Assembly (NCBI RefSeq): GCF_006715635.1 | Contig: NZ_VFNP01000002.1 | Span: 2,852,001 to 2,916,000, forward strand | Source: Streptomyces sp. SLBN-118 | GTDB lineage: Bacteria > Actinomycetota > Actinomycetes > Streptomycetales > Streptomycetaceae | DNA: 64,000 nucleotides | Reading direction: 5' to 3' | In this document: piece after piece, positions 16,214-24,327 of the stretch | How positions within the stretch are numbered: the first letter of the stretch is position 1 | Layout: each line of letters begins with the position of its first letter | Made by a program: the position numbers and the translations under genes | The notes under the pieces: generated by a model | The model's input: only the letters and a program-made list of their open reading frames with translations | Databases searched by the model: none | Told to the model about the DNA's origin: nothing

Positions 16214-17089
16214 ATGGCTCGTACAAGAGTGACAGGATCCATTCGCAGACGCACAGTGCTGTTCGGCACCGCCGGTGCCCTCGGCGCCGCGGGAGCGGCG
16301 GGGTGCAGCCGGGTTCCCTCGGGTGACGCGCTGGCCCGGCTCAAATCGCAGCGCACGGTGCGCCTGGGCATCGCCGGCGAGGTGCCCTACGGCTATGTCG
16401 ACGACCAGGGCGAGTTCACCGGGGAGGCTCCGGAGCTGGCCCGGGTGATCTTCAAACGGCTGGGGATCGACAGCGTCCAGCCGGTCGCCACGGACTTCGC
16501 CTCCCTCATCCCCGGGCTCAACTCGCAGCAGTTCGACGTCGTCTCGGCCGGGATGTACATCAACAAGGAGCGCTGCGAGCAGGTCATATTCGCCGACCCC
16601 GAGTACCAGATGCTCGACTCTTTCATCGTGCGCAAGGGCAATCCCAAGAACCTGCACACCTACGAGGACGTGGTGAAGGCGAAGGCCACGTTCGCCACCG
16701 GCACCGGCTATGCGGAGATCGACTACGCGGTCGCGGCCGGCTGTCCGGAGAAGGACATCGTCATCCTCCAGGACCAGGTGGCGGGCCTGAACGCCGTCGA
16801 GTCGGGCCGAGTCGACGTCTTCGCGGGCACCGCGCTGACCACCCGCGAGGTGGTGAAGAAGAGCCGGAAGGCCGAGGCGACCGAGCCGTTCGCGGCCGTC
16901 GTGGACGGTGACAAGAAGATCGACGGCGGCGGTTTCGCCTTCCGCCCCACCGACACCGAGCTGCGCGACGCGTTCAACACCGAGATACACAAGATGAAGA
17001 AGAGCGGCGAACTCTTCCGCATACTGCGGTCGTTCGGCTTCACCAGGAACGAGATGACCGCCCTCACTGCCGAGGAGCTGTGCCGATGA
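16214..17089 (+). CDS. ehuB: Ectoine/hydroxyectoine-type ABC transporter substrate-binding lipoprotein
   Basis: This 291-residue extracellular solute-binding protein (family 3) has a signal peptide combining a twin-arginine-like SIRRRTVLFG with a lipobox-like GAAGC, so it is probably a Tat-exported lipoprotein. The mature part has VRLGIAGEVPYGYVDDQGEF, LIPGLNSQQFDVVSAGMYI and CEQVIFADPEYQMLDSF, matching the EhuB subgroup as I know it. Substrate assignment to ectoine rests on that resemblance and on the racemase/amidase genes. It heads a tightly coupled ehuBCDA operon (4-nt ATGA overlap with the next gene). Confidence 0.85.
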   Translation: MARTRVTGSIRRRTVLFGTAGALGAAGAAGCSRVPSGDALARLKSQRTVRLGIAGEVPYGYVDDQGEFTGEAPELARVIFKRLGIDSVQPVATDFASLIPGLNSQQFDVVSAGMYINKERCEQVIFADPEYQMLDSFIVRKGNPKNLHTYEDVVKAKATFATGTGYAEIDYAVAAGCPEKDIVILQDQVAGLNAVESGRVDVFAGTALTTREVVKKSRKAEATEPFAAVVDGDKKIDGGGFAFRPTDTELRDAFNTEIHKMKKSGELFRILRSFGFTRNEMTALTAEELCR

Positions 17090-17760
17090 CAGCCGGACTC
17101 TGGCAGAACTGGGTACTTCCGGGCATCTGGATCACCGTCCAACTGCTGCTGTACAGCGCGGTGCTGGCCGGCTTCGTCGCCTTCGCCGTCGGTATGGCCC
17201 GCACCCACCGCTCCCGCTTCGTCCGCTTCCTGGCGGGCTTCTACACCGAGATCTTCCGCGGCACGTCCGCGCTGATCCTGATGTTCTGGCTGTTCTTCGT
17301 GCTGCCCCCGCTGCTGGGCTGGCAGCTCGTCCCGATGTGGGCCGCGGTGCTGGCACTGGGCCTGTCCTACGGCGCGTACGGCGCGGAGATCGTGCGCGGC
17401 GCACTGAACTCGGTGGCTCCGGCCCAGCGCGAGGCGGGCGTCGCGCTCAGCTTCTCGCCCTGGCAGCGGATGCGGCTGATCCTGCTGCCCCAGGCGGTGC
17501 CGGAGATGATCCCGCCGTTCTGCAATCTGCTGGTGGAGCTGCTCAAGGGCACGGCACTGGTGTCGCTGCTCGGGGTGGGCGACGTCTCCTTCGCGGCGTA
17601 TCTGGTGCGGCTCGCGACCCAGGAGAGCGCCCAGATCTACACCATCAGCCTCGTCATCTACTTCGTGCTCGCCTTCGCCATCACCCGCTCCATGAAGGCC
17701 CTCGAGAAGAAGACCAAGAGCAATATCGGCGTCACGGTCCTGGGAGGTGGCGCGAAGTGA
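17086..17760 (+). CDS. ehuC: Polar amino-acid/ectoine ABC transporter permease 1
   Basis: This 224-residue inner-membrane permease has about five transmembrane segments and the HisM-type EAA loop (SVAPAQREAGVALSFSPWQRM) that contacts the ATPase. The ATG at 17086 has GAGGAG 8 nt upstream and overlaps the ehuB TGA. The second permease follows with a 4-nt overlap (GTGA). It would form a heterodimeric channel with that protein. Confidence 0.88.
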   Translation: MTAGLWQNWVLPGIWITVQLLLYSAVLAGFVAFAVGMARTHRSRFVRFLAGFYTEIFRGTSALILMFWLFFVLPPLLGWQLVPMWAAVLALGLSYGAYGAEIVRGALNSVAPAQREAGVALSFSPWQRMRLILLPQAVPEMIPPFCNLLVELLKGTALVSLLGVGDVSFAAYLVRLATQESAQIYTISLVIYFVLAFAITRSMKALEKKTKSNIGVTVLGGGAK

Positions 17761-18407
17761 ACTGGGACTGGTCCGCGGTGGCGGACTTCATGCCGCGCTT
17801 CTGGGACGGCGTGCTGATCACGCTGCAGATCCTGGTGCTCGGCTCGCTGATCTCCTTCACGCTCGGCCTCCTCTGGGCGATCGGTTTCCGCGCGCCGACC
17901 CGCTTCGTACGGTGGCCGGTGAACCTGATCACGGAGTTCATCCGCACCACACCGCTTCTGGTGCAGCTCTTCTTCCTCTACTTCGTACTGCCGGAGTGGG
18001 GCGTGCAGTTCTCGGCGCTGACCACCGGCACGATCGCGATCGGGCTGCACTACTCGACATACACCGCGCAGGTCTACCGGGCGGGCATCGATGCCGTCCC
18101 GGCCGGTCAGTGGGAGGCGGCGACGGCACTGAGCCTGCCGGCCCACCGCACCTGGTTCGCGGTGATCCTGCCGCAGGCCGTCCGGCGCATCACACCGGCA
18201 CTGGGCAACTACGTCATCGCGATGCTCAAGGACACACCGCTGCTCGCCGCGATAGGCGTCCTGGAGATGCTCCAGGAGTCCCGCCTGGAGAGCGCCTCGA
18301 CGTTCCAGTACACCGAGCCGCTGACCGTGATCGGCGTCGCCTTCATTCTCATCGCCTATCCGGCTTCCCTTCTCGTACGAGCCCTGGAGCGCCGCCTTGT
18401 CCGCTGA
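17757..18407 (+). CDS. ehuD: Polar amino-acid/ectoine ABC transporter permease 2
   Basis: This 216-residue permease starts at GTG 17757 (VNWDWSAVADFMPRFWDG) with GGAGG 8 nt upstream. It has about five hydrophobic segments, the TTPLLVQLFFLYF segment and the EAA loop AVPAGQWEAATALSLPAHRT typical of HisQ/EhuD subunits. It pairs with the preceding permease. The ATPase gene start lies 11 nt inside its 3' end. Confidence 0.88.
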   Translation: MNWDWSAVADFMPRFWDGVLITLQILVLGSLISFTLGLLWAIGFRAPTRFVRWPVNLITEFIRTTPLLVQLFFLYFVLPEWGVQFSALTTGTIAIGLHYSTYTAQVYRAGIDAVPAGQWEAATALSLPAHRTWFAVILPQAVRRITPALGNYVIAMLKDTPLLAAIGVLEMLQESRLESASTFQYTEPLTVIGVAFILIAYPASLLVRALERRLVR

Positions 18408-19164
18408 CACCGCCCCCACCGATCCGACGTCCGAGCTGATCCGCTTCGAGACTGTGACGAAGCGCTTCGGCGACAACACCGTCCTCGACAACCTCAGTTT
18501 CTCGGTGAAACCCGGCAAACACGTCACACTGATCGGTCCGTCGGGCTCCGGGAAGACGACGATTCTGCGGCTGCTGATGACGCTGGCGACTCCCGACGAG
18601 GGCACGATACGGGTGAACGGGAACCGGCTGTTTCCGGCCGCCGAGAAGGAGCGCCGGGAAGCGCGCAAGCAGATCGGCATGGTCTTCCAGCAGTTCAATC
18701 TGTTTCCCCATATGACCGCTCTGCGGAATATCACCGAGGCGCCGGTCCGGGTGCTCGGCATGTCCAAGGACGAGGCGGAGGTACGGGCCAAGGAACTGCT
18801 GGAGCTGGTCGGCCTCGGCGACCGCTGTGACGCGAAGCCGACGCAGTTGTCCGGCGGCCAGCAGCAGCGGGTGGCGATCGCCCGGGCGCTGGCGATGCGC
18901 CCTCAGGTGCTGCTCCTCGACGAGGTGACCTCGGCACTCGACCCCGAGCTGGTGGCCGGCGTGCTGGACGTGCTGCGGGACATCGCGCGTTCGACGGACA
19001 TCACGATGCTGTGCGTCACGCACGAGATGAACTTCGCCCGGGACATCTCCGACGAGGTGCTGATGTTCGACGCGGGCAGGGTCATCGAGTCCGGATCGCC
19101 GGAAAAAATCTTCTCCGATCCGGAGCAGGACCGTACTCGCGAGTTTCTCGGTGCGGTGCTCTGA
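18397..19164 (+). CDS. ehuA: Polar amino-acid/ectoine ABC transporter ATP-binding protein
   Basis: This 255-residue ATPase has all motifs: Walker A GPSGSGKTT, Q-loop MVFQQFNLFP, signature LSGGQQQRVAIARALA, Walker B VLLLDEVTSALD and H-loop CVTHEM. The start is a TTG at 18397 with GGAG about 8 nt upstream; no ATG or GTG fits, so this rarer start is likely real. It completes the importer. The spacing and overlaps of the four genes indicate one transcript. Confidence 0.9.
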   Translation: MSADTAPTDPTSELIRFETVTKRFGDNTVLDNLSFSVKPGKHVTLIGPSGSGKTTILRLLMTLATPDEGTIRVNGNRLFPAAEKERREARKQIGMVFQQFNLFPHMTALRNITEAPVRVLGMSKDEAEVRAKELLELVGLGDRCDAKPTQLSGGQQQRVAIARALAMRPQVLLLDEVTSALDPELVAGVLDVLRDIARSTDITMLCVTHEMNFARDISDEVLMFDAGRVIESGSPEKIFSDPEQDRTREFLGAVL

Positions 19165-19331
19165 CCTTTCACTCCGGTCAATAAGTGTGACCCTGGCATA
19201 TGCCAATTGGATGCGCCCCAGCTTATGCGGCTGGGGCGCACCATCATTCCGGCCAACAGCCGCCCCGGAAACGGCTCTTGACCGCTATCGTGGTAGAGAA
19301 GCTTGCGGTAACAACCTGCTAGGGGGAAACC

Positions 19332-20090
19332 GTGGCGCTGAAGCCCGAGCCGACCGCGCCGTTCCATTCGGTGCAATACGTCTTGCGTGTCCTGGAGGCG
19401 ATCTCGAAGCACGGTGGCGGTGTCACCGATGTCCAGATCGCACGCGAGACAGGTCTGCCGACCGGCCATCTGGCTCCCATGCTGTCGATGCTGCGCCGCG
19501 AAGGCTATGTGGAGCAGGTCGCGGACGGCGCGTACGTGATAGGCGACTCCCTGGTGCTGCTCGGCTCGGGGATCACCCGCCGGCAGGCGCTGGAGGCGAA
19601 GATTCAGGAGACGCTCACCGAGCTGCGCGACTCCGTGGGCGCGGCCGTCTACATCAGCCGGTACATCGACGGCGAGGTCAAGATCACCCAGTACGCCGAC
19701 GGCCCGCGCGCCCCGAAGGTCAACGAGTGGGTGGACTTCCGCTCGGCGGCCCACGCGAGCGCGGTCGGCAAGTGCCTGCTGACCCAGCTGGATGTGAACG
19801 GCCGCCGCGACCACCTCTCGCGCCACAAGATCGCCCGCCTGACCTCGCGGACGATCACCAGCGAGAAGCTGCTCTTCTCCAAGCTGGACAGCCAGCCTGC
19901 GACGGTCCCGGTGCTCGACCTCCAGGAGTACGCGGTGGGCACGGTCTGCGCGGCGGTCCCGCTGACGGCGGGCTCGGCCGTGGGGTGCCTGGCACTGTCC
20001 ATGCCGGTCGAGCACGCCCACCGACTGCGCTCGGCGGCCGACCTGCTGAACCGCAAGGCAGCGCCGGTGGTGCTGTCGCTGGCGATATAG
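19332..20090 (+). CDS. IclR-family transcriptional regulator
   Basis: This 252-residue protein has an N-terminal winged helix-turn-helix (VLEAISKHGGGVTDVQIARETGLP with the recognition helix following) and a C-terminal IclR effector domain (AAHASAVGKCLLTQL, GTVCAAVPLTAG). GTG start at 19332 with AGGGGG 5 nt upstream. Its place right after the importer makes it the likely local regulator of the uptake and catabolic genes. The 167-bp gap before it holds TTGACC near 19278 but no well-spaced -10. Confidence 0.88.
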   Translation: MALKPEPTAPFHSVQYVLRVLEAISKHGGGVTDVQIARETGLPTGHLAPMLSMLRREGYVEQVADGAYVIGDSLVLLGSGITRRQALEAKIQETLTELRDSVGAAVYISRYIDGEVKITQYADGPRAPKVNEWVDFRSAAHASAVGKCLLTQLDVNGRRDHLSRHKIARLTSRTITSEKLLFSKLDSQPATVPVLDLQEYAVGTVCAAVPLTAGSAVGCLALSMPVEHAHRLRSAADLLNRKAAPVVLSLAI

Positions 20091-20195
20091 GGCCTGTCGC
20101 TCGGATCTTGCCGGGCTCGGTGCCCCGCGGCGCCTGGGGTGCCCCCGGGGGGTGTCAGGAGCACCCCGCCGGACCAGGTACTATTTTCTCAGCAG

Positions 20196-20269
20196 GCGCC
20201 GCTAGCTCAGTTGGTTAGAGCAGCTGACTCTTAATCAGCGGGTCCGGGGTTCGAGTCCCTGGCGGCGCA
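20196..20269 (+). tRNA. tRNA-Lys (anticodon CTT)
   Basis: The 74-nt cloverleaf is complete: acceptor GCGCCGC pairs with GCGGCGC, the D arm is GCTCAGTTGGTTAGAGC, the anticodon stem CTGA/TCAG encloses loop CTCTTAA with anticodon CTT, and the T loop is GGTTCGAGTCC. CCA is not encoded. An identical gene lies at 23772-23845. Confidence 0.97.
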
Positions 20270-20279
20270 CAGACAGAGA

Positions 20280-20308
20280 AAGCCCCTCGCTCAGGCGAGG
20301 GGCTTTTT
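20280..20308 (+). terminator. Rho-independent terminator after tRNA-Lys
   Basis: AGCCCCTCGC-TCAG-GCGAGGGGCT followed by TTTTT, 12 nt after the tRNA. It also lies just beyond the 3' end of the convergent LPMO gene and could stop that transcript too. Confidence 0.9.
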
Positions 20309-20326
20309 CGTGTGGACCACCACCTG

Positions 20327-20914
20327 TCAGAACTGAACGTCGGAACAGGCATAGAAGGCATTGCCGGTGTCGTGCACGGTCCACACCGCGAGGATCAGAT
20401 GCCTGCCGGACTTCGACGGCAGCCTCCCGGAGTGGCTGAGCGTGGACGGCGGGCGCTGGCCGTTGTAGGGGATTGTCAGGAACGGCTGCGGGTCGAGCGA
20501 GGCGCGGGTGAGTTTCTGGCCCGGGCTCCAGCCGTTCTTGGTGATGTAGTACCTGAAGTCGGTCGTCGCATGCATGGCGGTGAACTGCCACCGGAAGGTG
20601 TAGTTCTGGCCCGATGAGACCTTGGTCGTGGGCCAGGCGCCGCCGCGCGGGTCGTCGAGCTGCGCGAAGCGGCTGTTGCCGCCGGCGCAGATCGTTCCGT
20701 CGGCCGGGCCGGCGGCCGGGAAGCCCTTGGGGCCCTCGACACTCTGGGGTTCGTAGATGATCTCGCCGCAGTCGGCGACCGTGCGGTTGGCGCAGAGCTT
20801 CTGGCGGCTGATGGGCGAGTCGGTGTAACCGTGGCTGCTGGCGCTGCCGGTGGCGAGCACAGTGGTGCCCACCACGGCGAGACCGACCACGGCCGCACTT
20901 ATCTTCTTGCGCAT
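20327..20914 (-). CDS. Lytic polysaccharide monooxygenase, AA10 family (LpmP-like)
   Basis: This 195-residue secreted copper enzyme has an N-terminal signal peptide (MRKKISAAVVGLAVVGTTVL...) ending at ASS|HGYTDSP, so mature His1 forms the histidine brace with a second histidine in FTAMHATTDFRYYIT. Further AA10 features are the Cys pairs and the C-terminal HLILAVWTVHDTGNAFYACSD. It oxidatively cleaves chitin- or cellulose-like chains outside the cell. The ATG at 20914 follows a GGAG-containing leader; the extra upstream frame is not signal-like. In S. lividans the LPMO beside cslA-glxA (LpmP) is linked to poly-GlcNAc, from memory. A DasR-like site lies about 70 bp upstream. Confidence 0.93.
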   Translation of the reverse strand: MRKKISAAVVGLAVVGTTVLATGSASSHGYTDSPISRQKLCANRTVADCGEIIYEPQSVEGPKGFPAAGPADGTICAGGNSRFAQLDDPRGGAWPTTKVSSGQNYTFRWQFTAMHATTDFRYYITKNGWSPGQKLTRASLDPQPFLTIPYNGQRPPSTLSHSGRLPSKSGRHLILAVWTVHDTGNAFYACSDVQF

Positions 20915-20980
20915 GCTTCGCTCCTGGAGAACGTGGGGGAGTTCAGGCGAGCCGTGCTGCACATGTGCGGTGGTACGCAT

Positions 20981-20996
20981 TCCGGTCTAGACCAAG
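20981..20996. promoter_or_regulatory. DasR-responsive element (dre)-like operator
   Basis: TCCGGTCTAGACCAAG contains the perfect 10-bp palindrome GGTCTAGACC, the core of the published DasR consensus ASTGGTCTAGACCAST. It lies 67 bp upstream of the LPMO start. A weaker second match (GTCCAGACCA) follows near 21023-21033. Both are in the region where the LPMO promoter must lie. Confidence 0.7.
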
Positions 20997-21035
20997 TCCC
21001 AGGGTATTAACGGAACTTGAACATGTCCAGACCAA

Positions 21036-22190
21036 TCACGTACCTTCCACCGGCCCGGAACGCCCGGTGTAGAAGGCGATCGTGAGGTCCTTCACCAGAG
21101 CCTTGCGCTCGTAGTCGTCGAGCTCCACGAGCCCCCGCGCGGTGAGCCTGCTCACCGTCTCCTCCACCGCGTCCACCACCGAAGTGAGCACGCTGTCACG
21201 GTGTTTCGCGTCGATCGCCGCGATCCGACGGCGCTGCATCGCGGCCGCCACCTCCGGCGCGTACTCGATTCCCGTCGGCTGCGCCGAGAAGATCTCGATC
21301 CCCACCGGCGCACAGTCCGCCGACAACATCCGGGTCAGCGCGTCGCCGACAGCCTCCGCGTCGCGCAGCGTCGGAGCCTCCTCGTGGAAGGCATCGGCGG
21401 GCAGCTGCGAGAGCACCCGCGCCATCGCCGCCTCGACCTGTTCCCTCAGATAGGCCTCGTGGTCCTCGACACCGAGCGCGGCGCGCGCCGTGTCCGCCAC
21501 CCGCCACACCACGAGCACGACGACCCGCAGCGCGGTGCCGTCCGCGTCGACCGCGGGCATGGGTTCGCCGCGCCAGTGGCGCAGCCGTACGTCCACGCGG
21601 CGGCGAAGGACCAGCGGGCTCACCCACACCAGCCCCGTACGCCGCACGCTGCCGCGGTAGTCGCCGAACAGTGTGAGCACCCAGGCCTGGCCGACCCGGC
21701 CGCGGCCCAGCCCGCCGAGGGCGAAGAGCGCCAGGATCACGCCCAGCGTGAGCAGGCACCACAGTCCGATCCCGATGCCGTTGTACGGGGGCGGGGTCAG
21801 CCCGAGCATGCGTGCCATCGGGCCCGGCACCGCCCCGGCCCCCCACAGCAGTACGCCGATCCCGCCGAGCGCGCATGCGCCCGCGGCCAGACCGGTCCAG
21901 CCGGGCAGCGCGGACGCGGCGCGCTCGACCAGGTCCGGATCGACGGGAGGCGCGGGCCGCGAGGGCACGGAGGCCGGGCGGGGCGGCACGGGCCTGCGCA
22001 CCTTCGGCTGCTCACCGGTGCCCTGCCGCCGCGCCACCACGGCTGAGCCCAGGGCGATCGGCGGCGCGTCGTCGTCACGGAAGAGGAGGTGCACCGGGAT
22101 CTCGGTGGTCACTTCCTGGGCGATCACGGGGGTGCGCCGCGGGCCGTCGAAGGGTGTGTCGCCGTCGGGCTCCGGTGCCGGGGTGTTCAT
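21036..22190 (-). CDS. SPFH/Band 7 domain membrane protein
   Basis: This 384-residue protein has a proline-rich cytoplasmic N-terminus (1-110), two hydrophobic helices (about LAAGACALGGIGVLLWGAG and IGIGLWCLLTLGVILALFAL), then an SPFH domain (WVLTLFGDYRGSVRRTGLVW, VVVLVVWRVADTARAALGV, YLREQVEAAMARVLSQ). SPFH proteins scaffold membrane microdomains. The ATG at 22190 has GGAGG 9 nt upstream. It is 34 nt from the preceding gene and may be co-transcribed with it. Its place beside cslA suggests a link to a membrane synthase complex, but that is inference. Confidence 0.85.
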   Translation of the reverse strand: MNTPAPEPDGDTPFDGPRRTPVIAQEVTTEIPVHLLFRDDDAPPIALGSAVVARRQGTGEQPKVRRPVPPRPASVPSRPAPPVDPDLVERAASALPGWTGLAAGACALGGIGVLLWGAGAVPGPMARMLGLTPPPYNGIGIGLWCLLTLGVILALFALGGLGRGRVGQAWVLTLFGDYRGSVRRTGLVWVSPLVLRRRVDVRLRHWRGEPMPAVDADGTALRVVVLVVWRVADTARAALGVEDHEAYLREQVEAAMARVLSQLPADAFHEEAPTLRDAEAVGDALTRMLSADCAPVGIEIFSAQPTGIEYAPEVAAAMQRRRIAAIDAKHRDSVLTSVVDAVEETVSRLTARGLVELDDYERKALVKDLTIAFYTGRSGPVEGT

Positions 22191-22224
22191 GACTGCCGCC
22201 TCCACTGATGTGTTCGTGCGTGTC

Positions 22225-23625
22225 TCAGGCGAAGAGCCGACGCCATGTCTCGGGCCCGGGGAATCCGTCCGCCGCCGCGCCGCGCCAGCCCTGGGCCCGC
22301 TGGAAGGCCTCGACACTGCGCCGGTCCGCCTCGCCCCAGAGCGGCCCGGTGACAGTGGTGTAGTGCTTGCCGAAGCCGCGCTCGATCAGCTTCTTGCGGA
22401 GCTGGGTGACATGCGCGCTGGACCGGCCGGACCTGAAGTGCCGGGACCCCGGGTACGCGGGCCCCGCCGTGCTCGTCCCGCCGGGGCCCGGCGCCCCCGC
22501 CGTGCTCGCCCCGCCGGGGCCGGGCGCCCCCGCCGCCGGAATGTTCCTGCCCTGCTTGGTCACCAGGAGCTGCCAGGTCTCCGCGCTCGGCATTCCGTCG
22601 GCGCGCGCGCCGCGCCACCCCTGGGCGAGTTGGAAGGCCTCGGTCGCCCGCCGGTCCGCCTCGCTCCATGCCGGCCCGGGGCCCTTGGTGTAGAAGTGCT
22701 TGCCGCCGCGTTCGACGAGCAGCTTGCCGAGCTGGGTGATGTAAGCGTTGTTCGCGCCGGGACCGAACAGCGTCAGGCCCGGATACGCGTCTACTGTCAC
22801 GCCGGGAAAGGCCTCGGCCGTCACGCCCGGATACGCCTCGGGGGAGACCGGCCCGCTCGCGGCGGTGGTTCCGATGAGGCCGTTGTATCGGTACGGCAGA
22901 TAGCGGTCGGAGTTGGTCCAGTACGCCATGGGCGTCGGCTGCTTGCGGGTGTACGGCTTCGTCTGCTCGTACGCCACGTAGTAGGTGTGCGTGTAGTCGG
23001 TCCAGCCGCCGAAGATCGTGACGTGCGAGCCCTTGGTCGGATCGTCCGGGTTGTGGAAGAGCAGGATGTCGCCGGGCTCCAGTTGCTCGCGCGTGATCCG
23101 GGTGGCGAACTGCGCGAGGCTCCCGGTCCACTCGTTGCTGCCCAGGTTCCAGGCCATCGAGACATAGCCCGAGCAGTCCTGGCGATACCCGTCGGACCAG
23201 TACGCGTTCATGCTGTACGGGACCTTGGCGGCGACCCATTGCTTGGCGCGATTGATGATCTCGGCCCGGGTGACCGGGCGCAGCGGGGCGGGGGCCGAGT
23301 CGGGTTTGCCCAAGGGGCCGTGGAGCGGTGCCGTGCCACCCTGCTCGTGGACGGAGTCGGGATCGTCGGCAAAAGCGGCCACCCCGGGCGCGGCCCCCGG
23401 CGCGGAGCCCGGCGGGGAGGGGACCCCGGCCGCCGTAGCCGTCGCGGCGGCTGCTCCCCCACCGCCGCCCAGGACGACACCCGCCGCCGTCAACAGCACG
23501 AGCGCCCGGCGGCAGCCGTGCGCGGACGGGTGCTCCCCCGCGGCCAGGGCCCGGCGCTGCTGCGCGCACCCGGTGCAGTCGCAGTCGGCGGCGGGCTCGA
23601 ACTCCTCGAAAAACGGCACGGTCAT
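22225..23625 (-). CDS. Secreted peptidoglycan-binding protein with NlpC/P60-like domain
   Basis: This 466-residue protein begins with a Cys-rich N-terminus (DCDCTGCAQQRR), then a hydrophobic stretch (ALVLLTAAGVVLGGGGGA). A cysteine-protease-like domain follows with catalytic Cys in YRQDCSGYVSMAWNL and His in KGSHVTIFGGW (about residues 125-260). Next are three YPGVT-like repeats (EAYPGVTAEAFPGVTVDAYPGL) and two peptidoglycan-binding-like repeats (LGKLLVERGGKHFYTKGPGP and LRKKLIERGFGKHYTTVTGP), separated by duplicated AGAPGPGG linkers. It may cleave or bind wall peptides where the glycan exits the cell. GH25-like activity is excluded by the motifs. Confidence 0.85.
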   Translation of the reverse strand: MTVPFFEEFEPAADCDCTGCAQQRRALAAGEHPSAHGCRRALVLLTAAGVVLGGGGGAAAATATAAGVPSPPGSAPGAAPGVAAFADDPDSVHEQGGTAPLHGPLGKPDSAPAPLRPVTRAEIINRAKQWVAAKVPYSMNAYWSDGYRQDCSGYVSMAWNLGSNEWTGSLAQFATRITREQLEPGDILLFHNPDDPTKGSHVTIFGGWTDYTHTYYVAYEQTKPYTRKQPTPMAYWTNSDRYLPYRYNGLIGTTAASGPVSPEAYPGVTAEAFPGVTVDAYPGLTLFGPGANNAYITQLGKLLVERGGKHFYTKGPGPAWSEADRRATEAFQLAQGWRGARADGMPSAETWQLLVTKQGRNIPAAGAPGPGGASTAGAPGPGGTSTAGPAYPGSRHFRSGRSSAHVTQLRKKLIERGFGKHYTTVTGPLWGEADRRSVEAFQRAQGWRGAAADGFPGPETWRRLFA

Positions 23626-23771
23626 ACGTGGCCCCTGTCACTGATCCATCTGTCACGTTTAATCGCATTTTGACCGAATAGCGGTAATAAACGACGATCC
23701 GACAGGCCGGAACGATCAGATAATGGTCAGGAGCACACTTCGCCGTCCGGTAGAGTTCTCCAGGTCAGTAG

Positions 23772-23845
23772 GCGCCGCTAGCTCAGTTGGTTAGAGCAGC
23801 TGACTCTTAATCAGCGGGTCCGGGGTTCGAGTCCCTGGCGGCGCA
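23772..23845 (+). tRNA. tRNA-Lys (anticodon CTT), second identical copy
   Basis: Base-for-base identical over all 74 nt to the gene at 20196-20269, same strand, with the same CTCTTAA anticodon loop and no encoded CCA. Sequence similarity stops a few bases outside the mature tRNA, so each has its own promoter and terminator. Confidence 0.97.
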
Positions 23846-23852
23846 CGCGAAT

Positions 23853-23887
23853 CCGAGGCCCCCTCACATTGAGTGAGGGGGCCTCGG
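23853..23887 (+). terminator. Rho-independent terminator after second tRNA-Lys
   Basis: A perfect 15-bp-arm hairpin, CCGAGGCCCCCTCAC / GTGAGGGGGCCTCGG, 8 nt after the tRNA. It lacks a long U-tract and has a different sequence from the terminator of the first copy. Confidence 0.85.
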
Positions 23888-24327
23888 TCGTACGTATCCA
23901 TGTGAGCGAGAGGGCGTCGACCGTACGTATCTACAGCGATTTTCGGCCGCCTTCATCTCCACACACCTCTCACGCAAGCCCGCCTCAAATCGTACATATA
24001 TCCGCTTAAGTACTTGATTCGCCCTTGCGATCATGGCTGGGGTCGTAGAACCTGTCCTGGAGCCAAAGCCTCCAATAAAGCATCCGTTTCGCGTAGTTGG
24101 AGGTAGTGCAGGCGCATCGTTCCGTTACCGGACCGCGGGGAAGGGGACCCCATTCACGGTCCGAACACGTGCCGGGCATGATGCAACCGGCGAGTGACTG
24201 TTTCGTGTCTGTAGAGACGGTGGCCCGCCACTGATGTGTCCAGGGCAACTGGTCGAGGGGGACCGGGGTCAGGACGAAAGAACCGACCACATCACACGCA
24301 GCCAGCATGCGTGCGGGGGGATGACTC
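23888..24327. other. Long leader/promoter region of cslA
   Basis: The 440-bp gap between the tRNA terminator and cslA is noticeably richer in AT than its surroundings (for example around 23990-24020). It contains a near-repeat of CGTACGTATC (about 23889 and 23922). An open frame on the minus strand (24006-24329) has unusual composition and no Streptomyces codon bias, so I do not call a gene. The region probably carries developmental promoter(s) for cslA; I could not identify a specific sigma-factor site. Confidence 0.5.

Noticed and set aside
20196-23845. Mobile element between the two tRNA-Lys genes
   Set aside because: No integrase, excisionase or additional attachment-like repeat; identity is limited to the mature tRNA sequence, so plain gene duplication is as likely.
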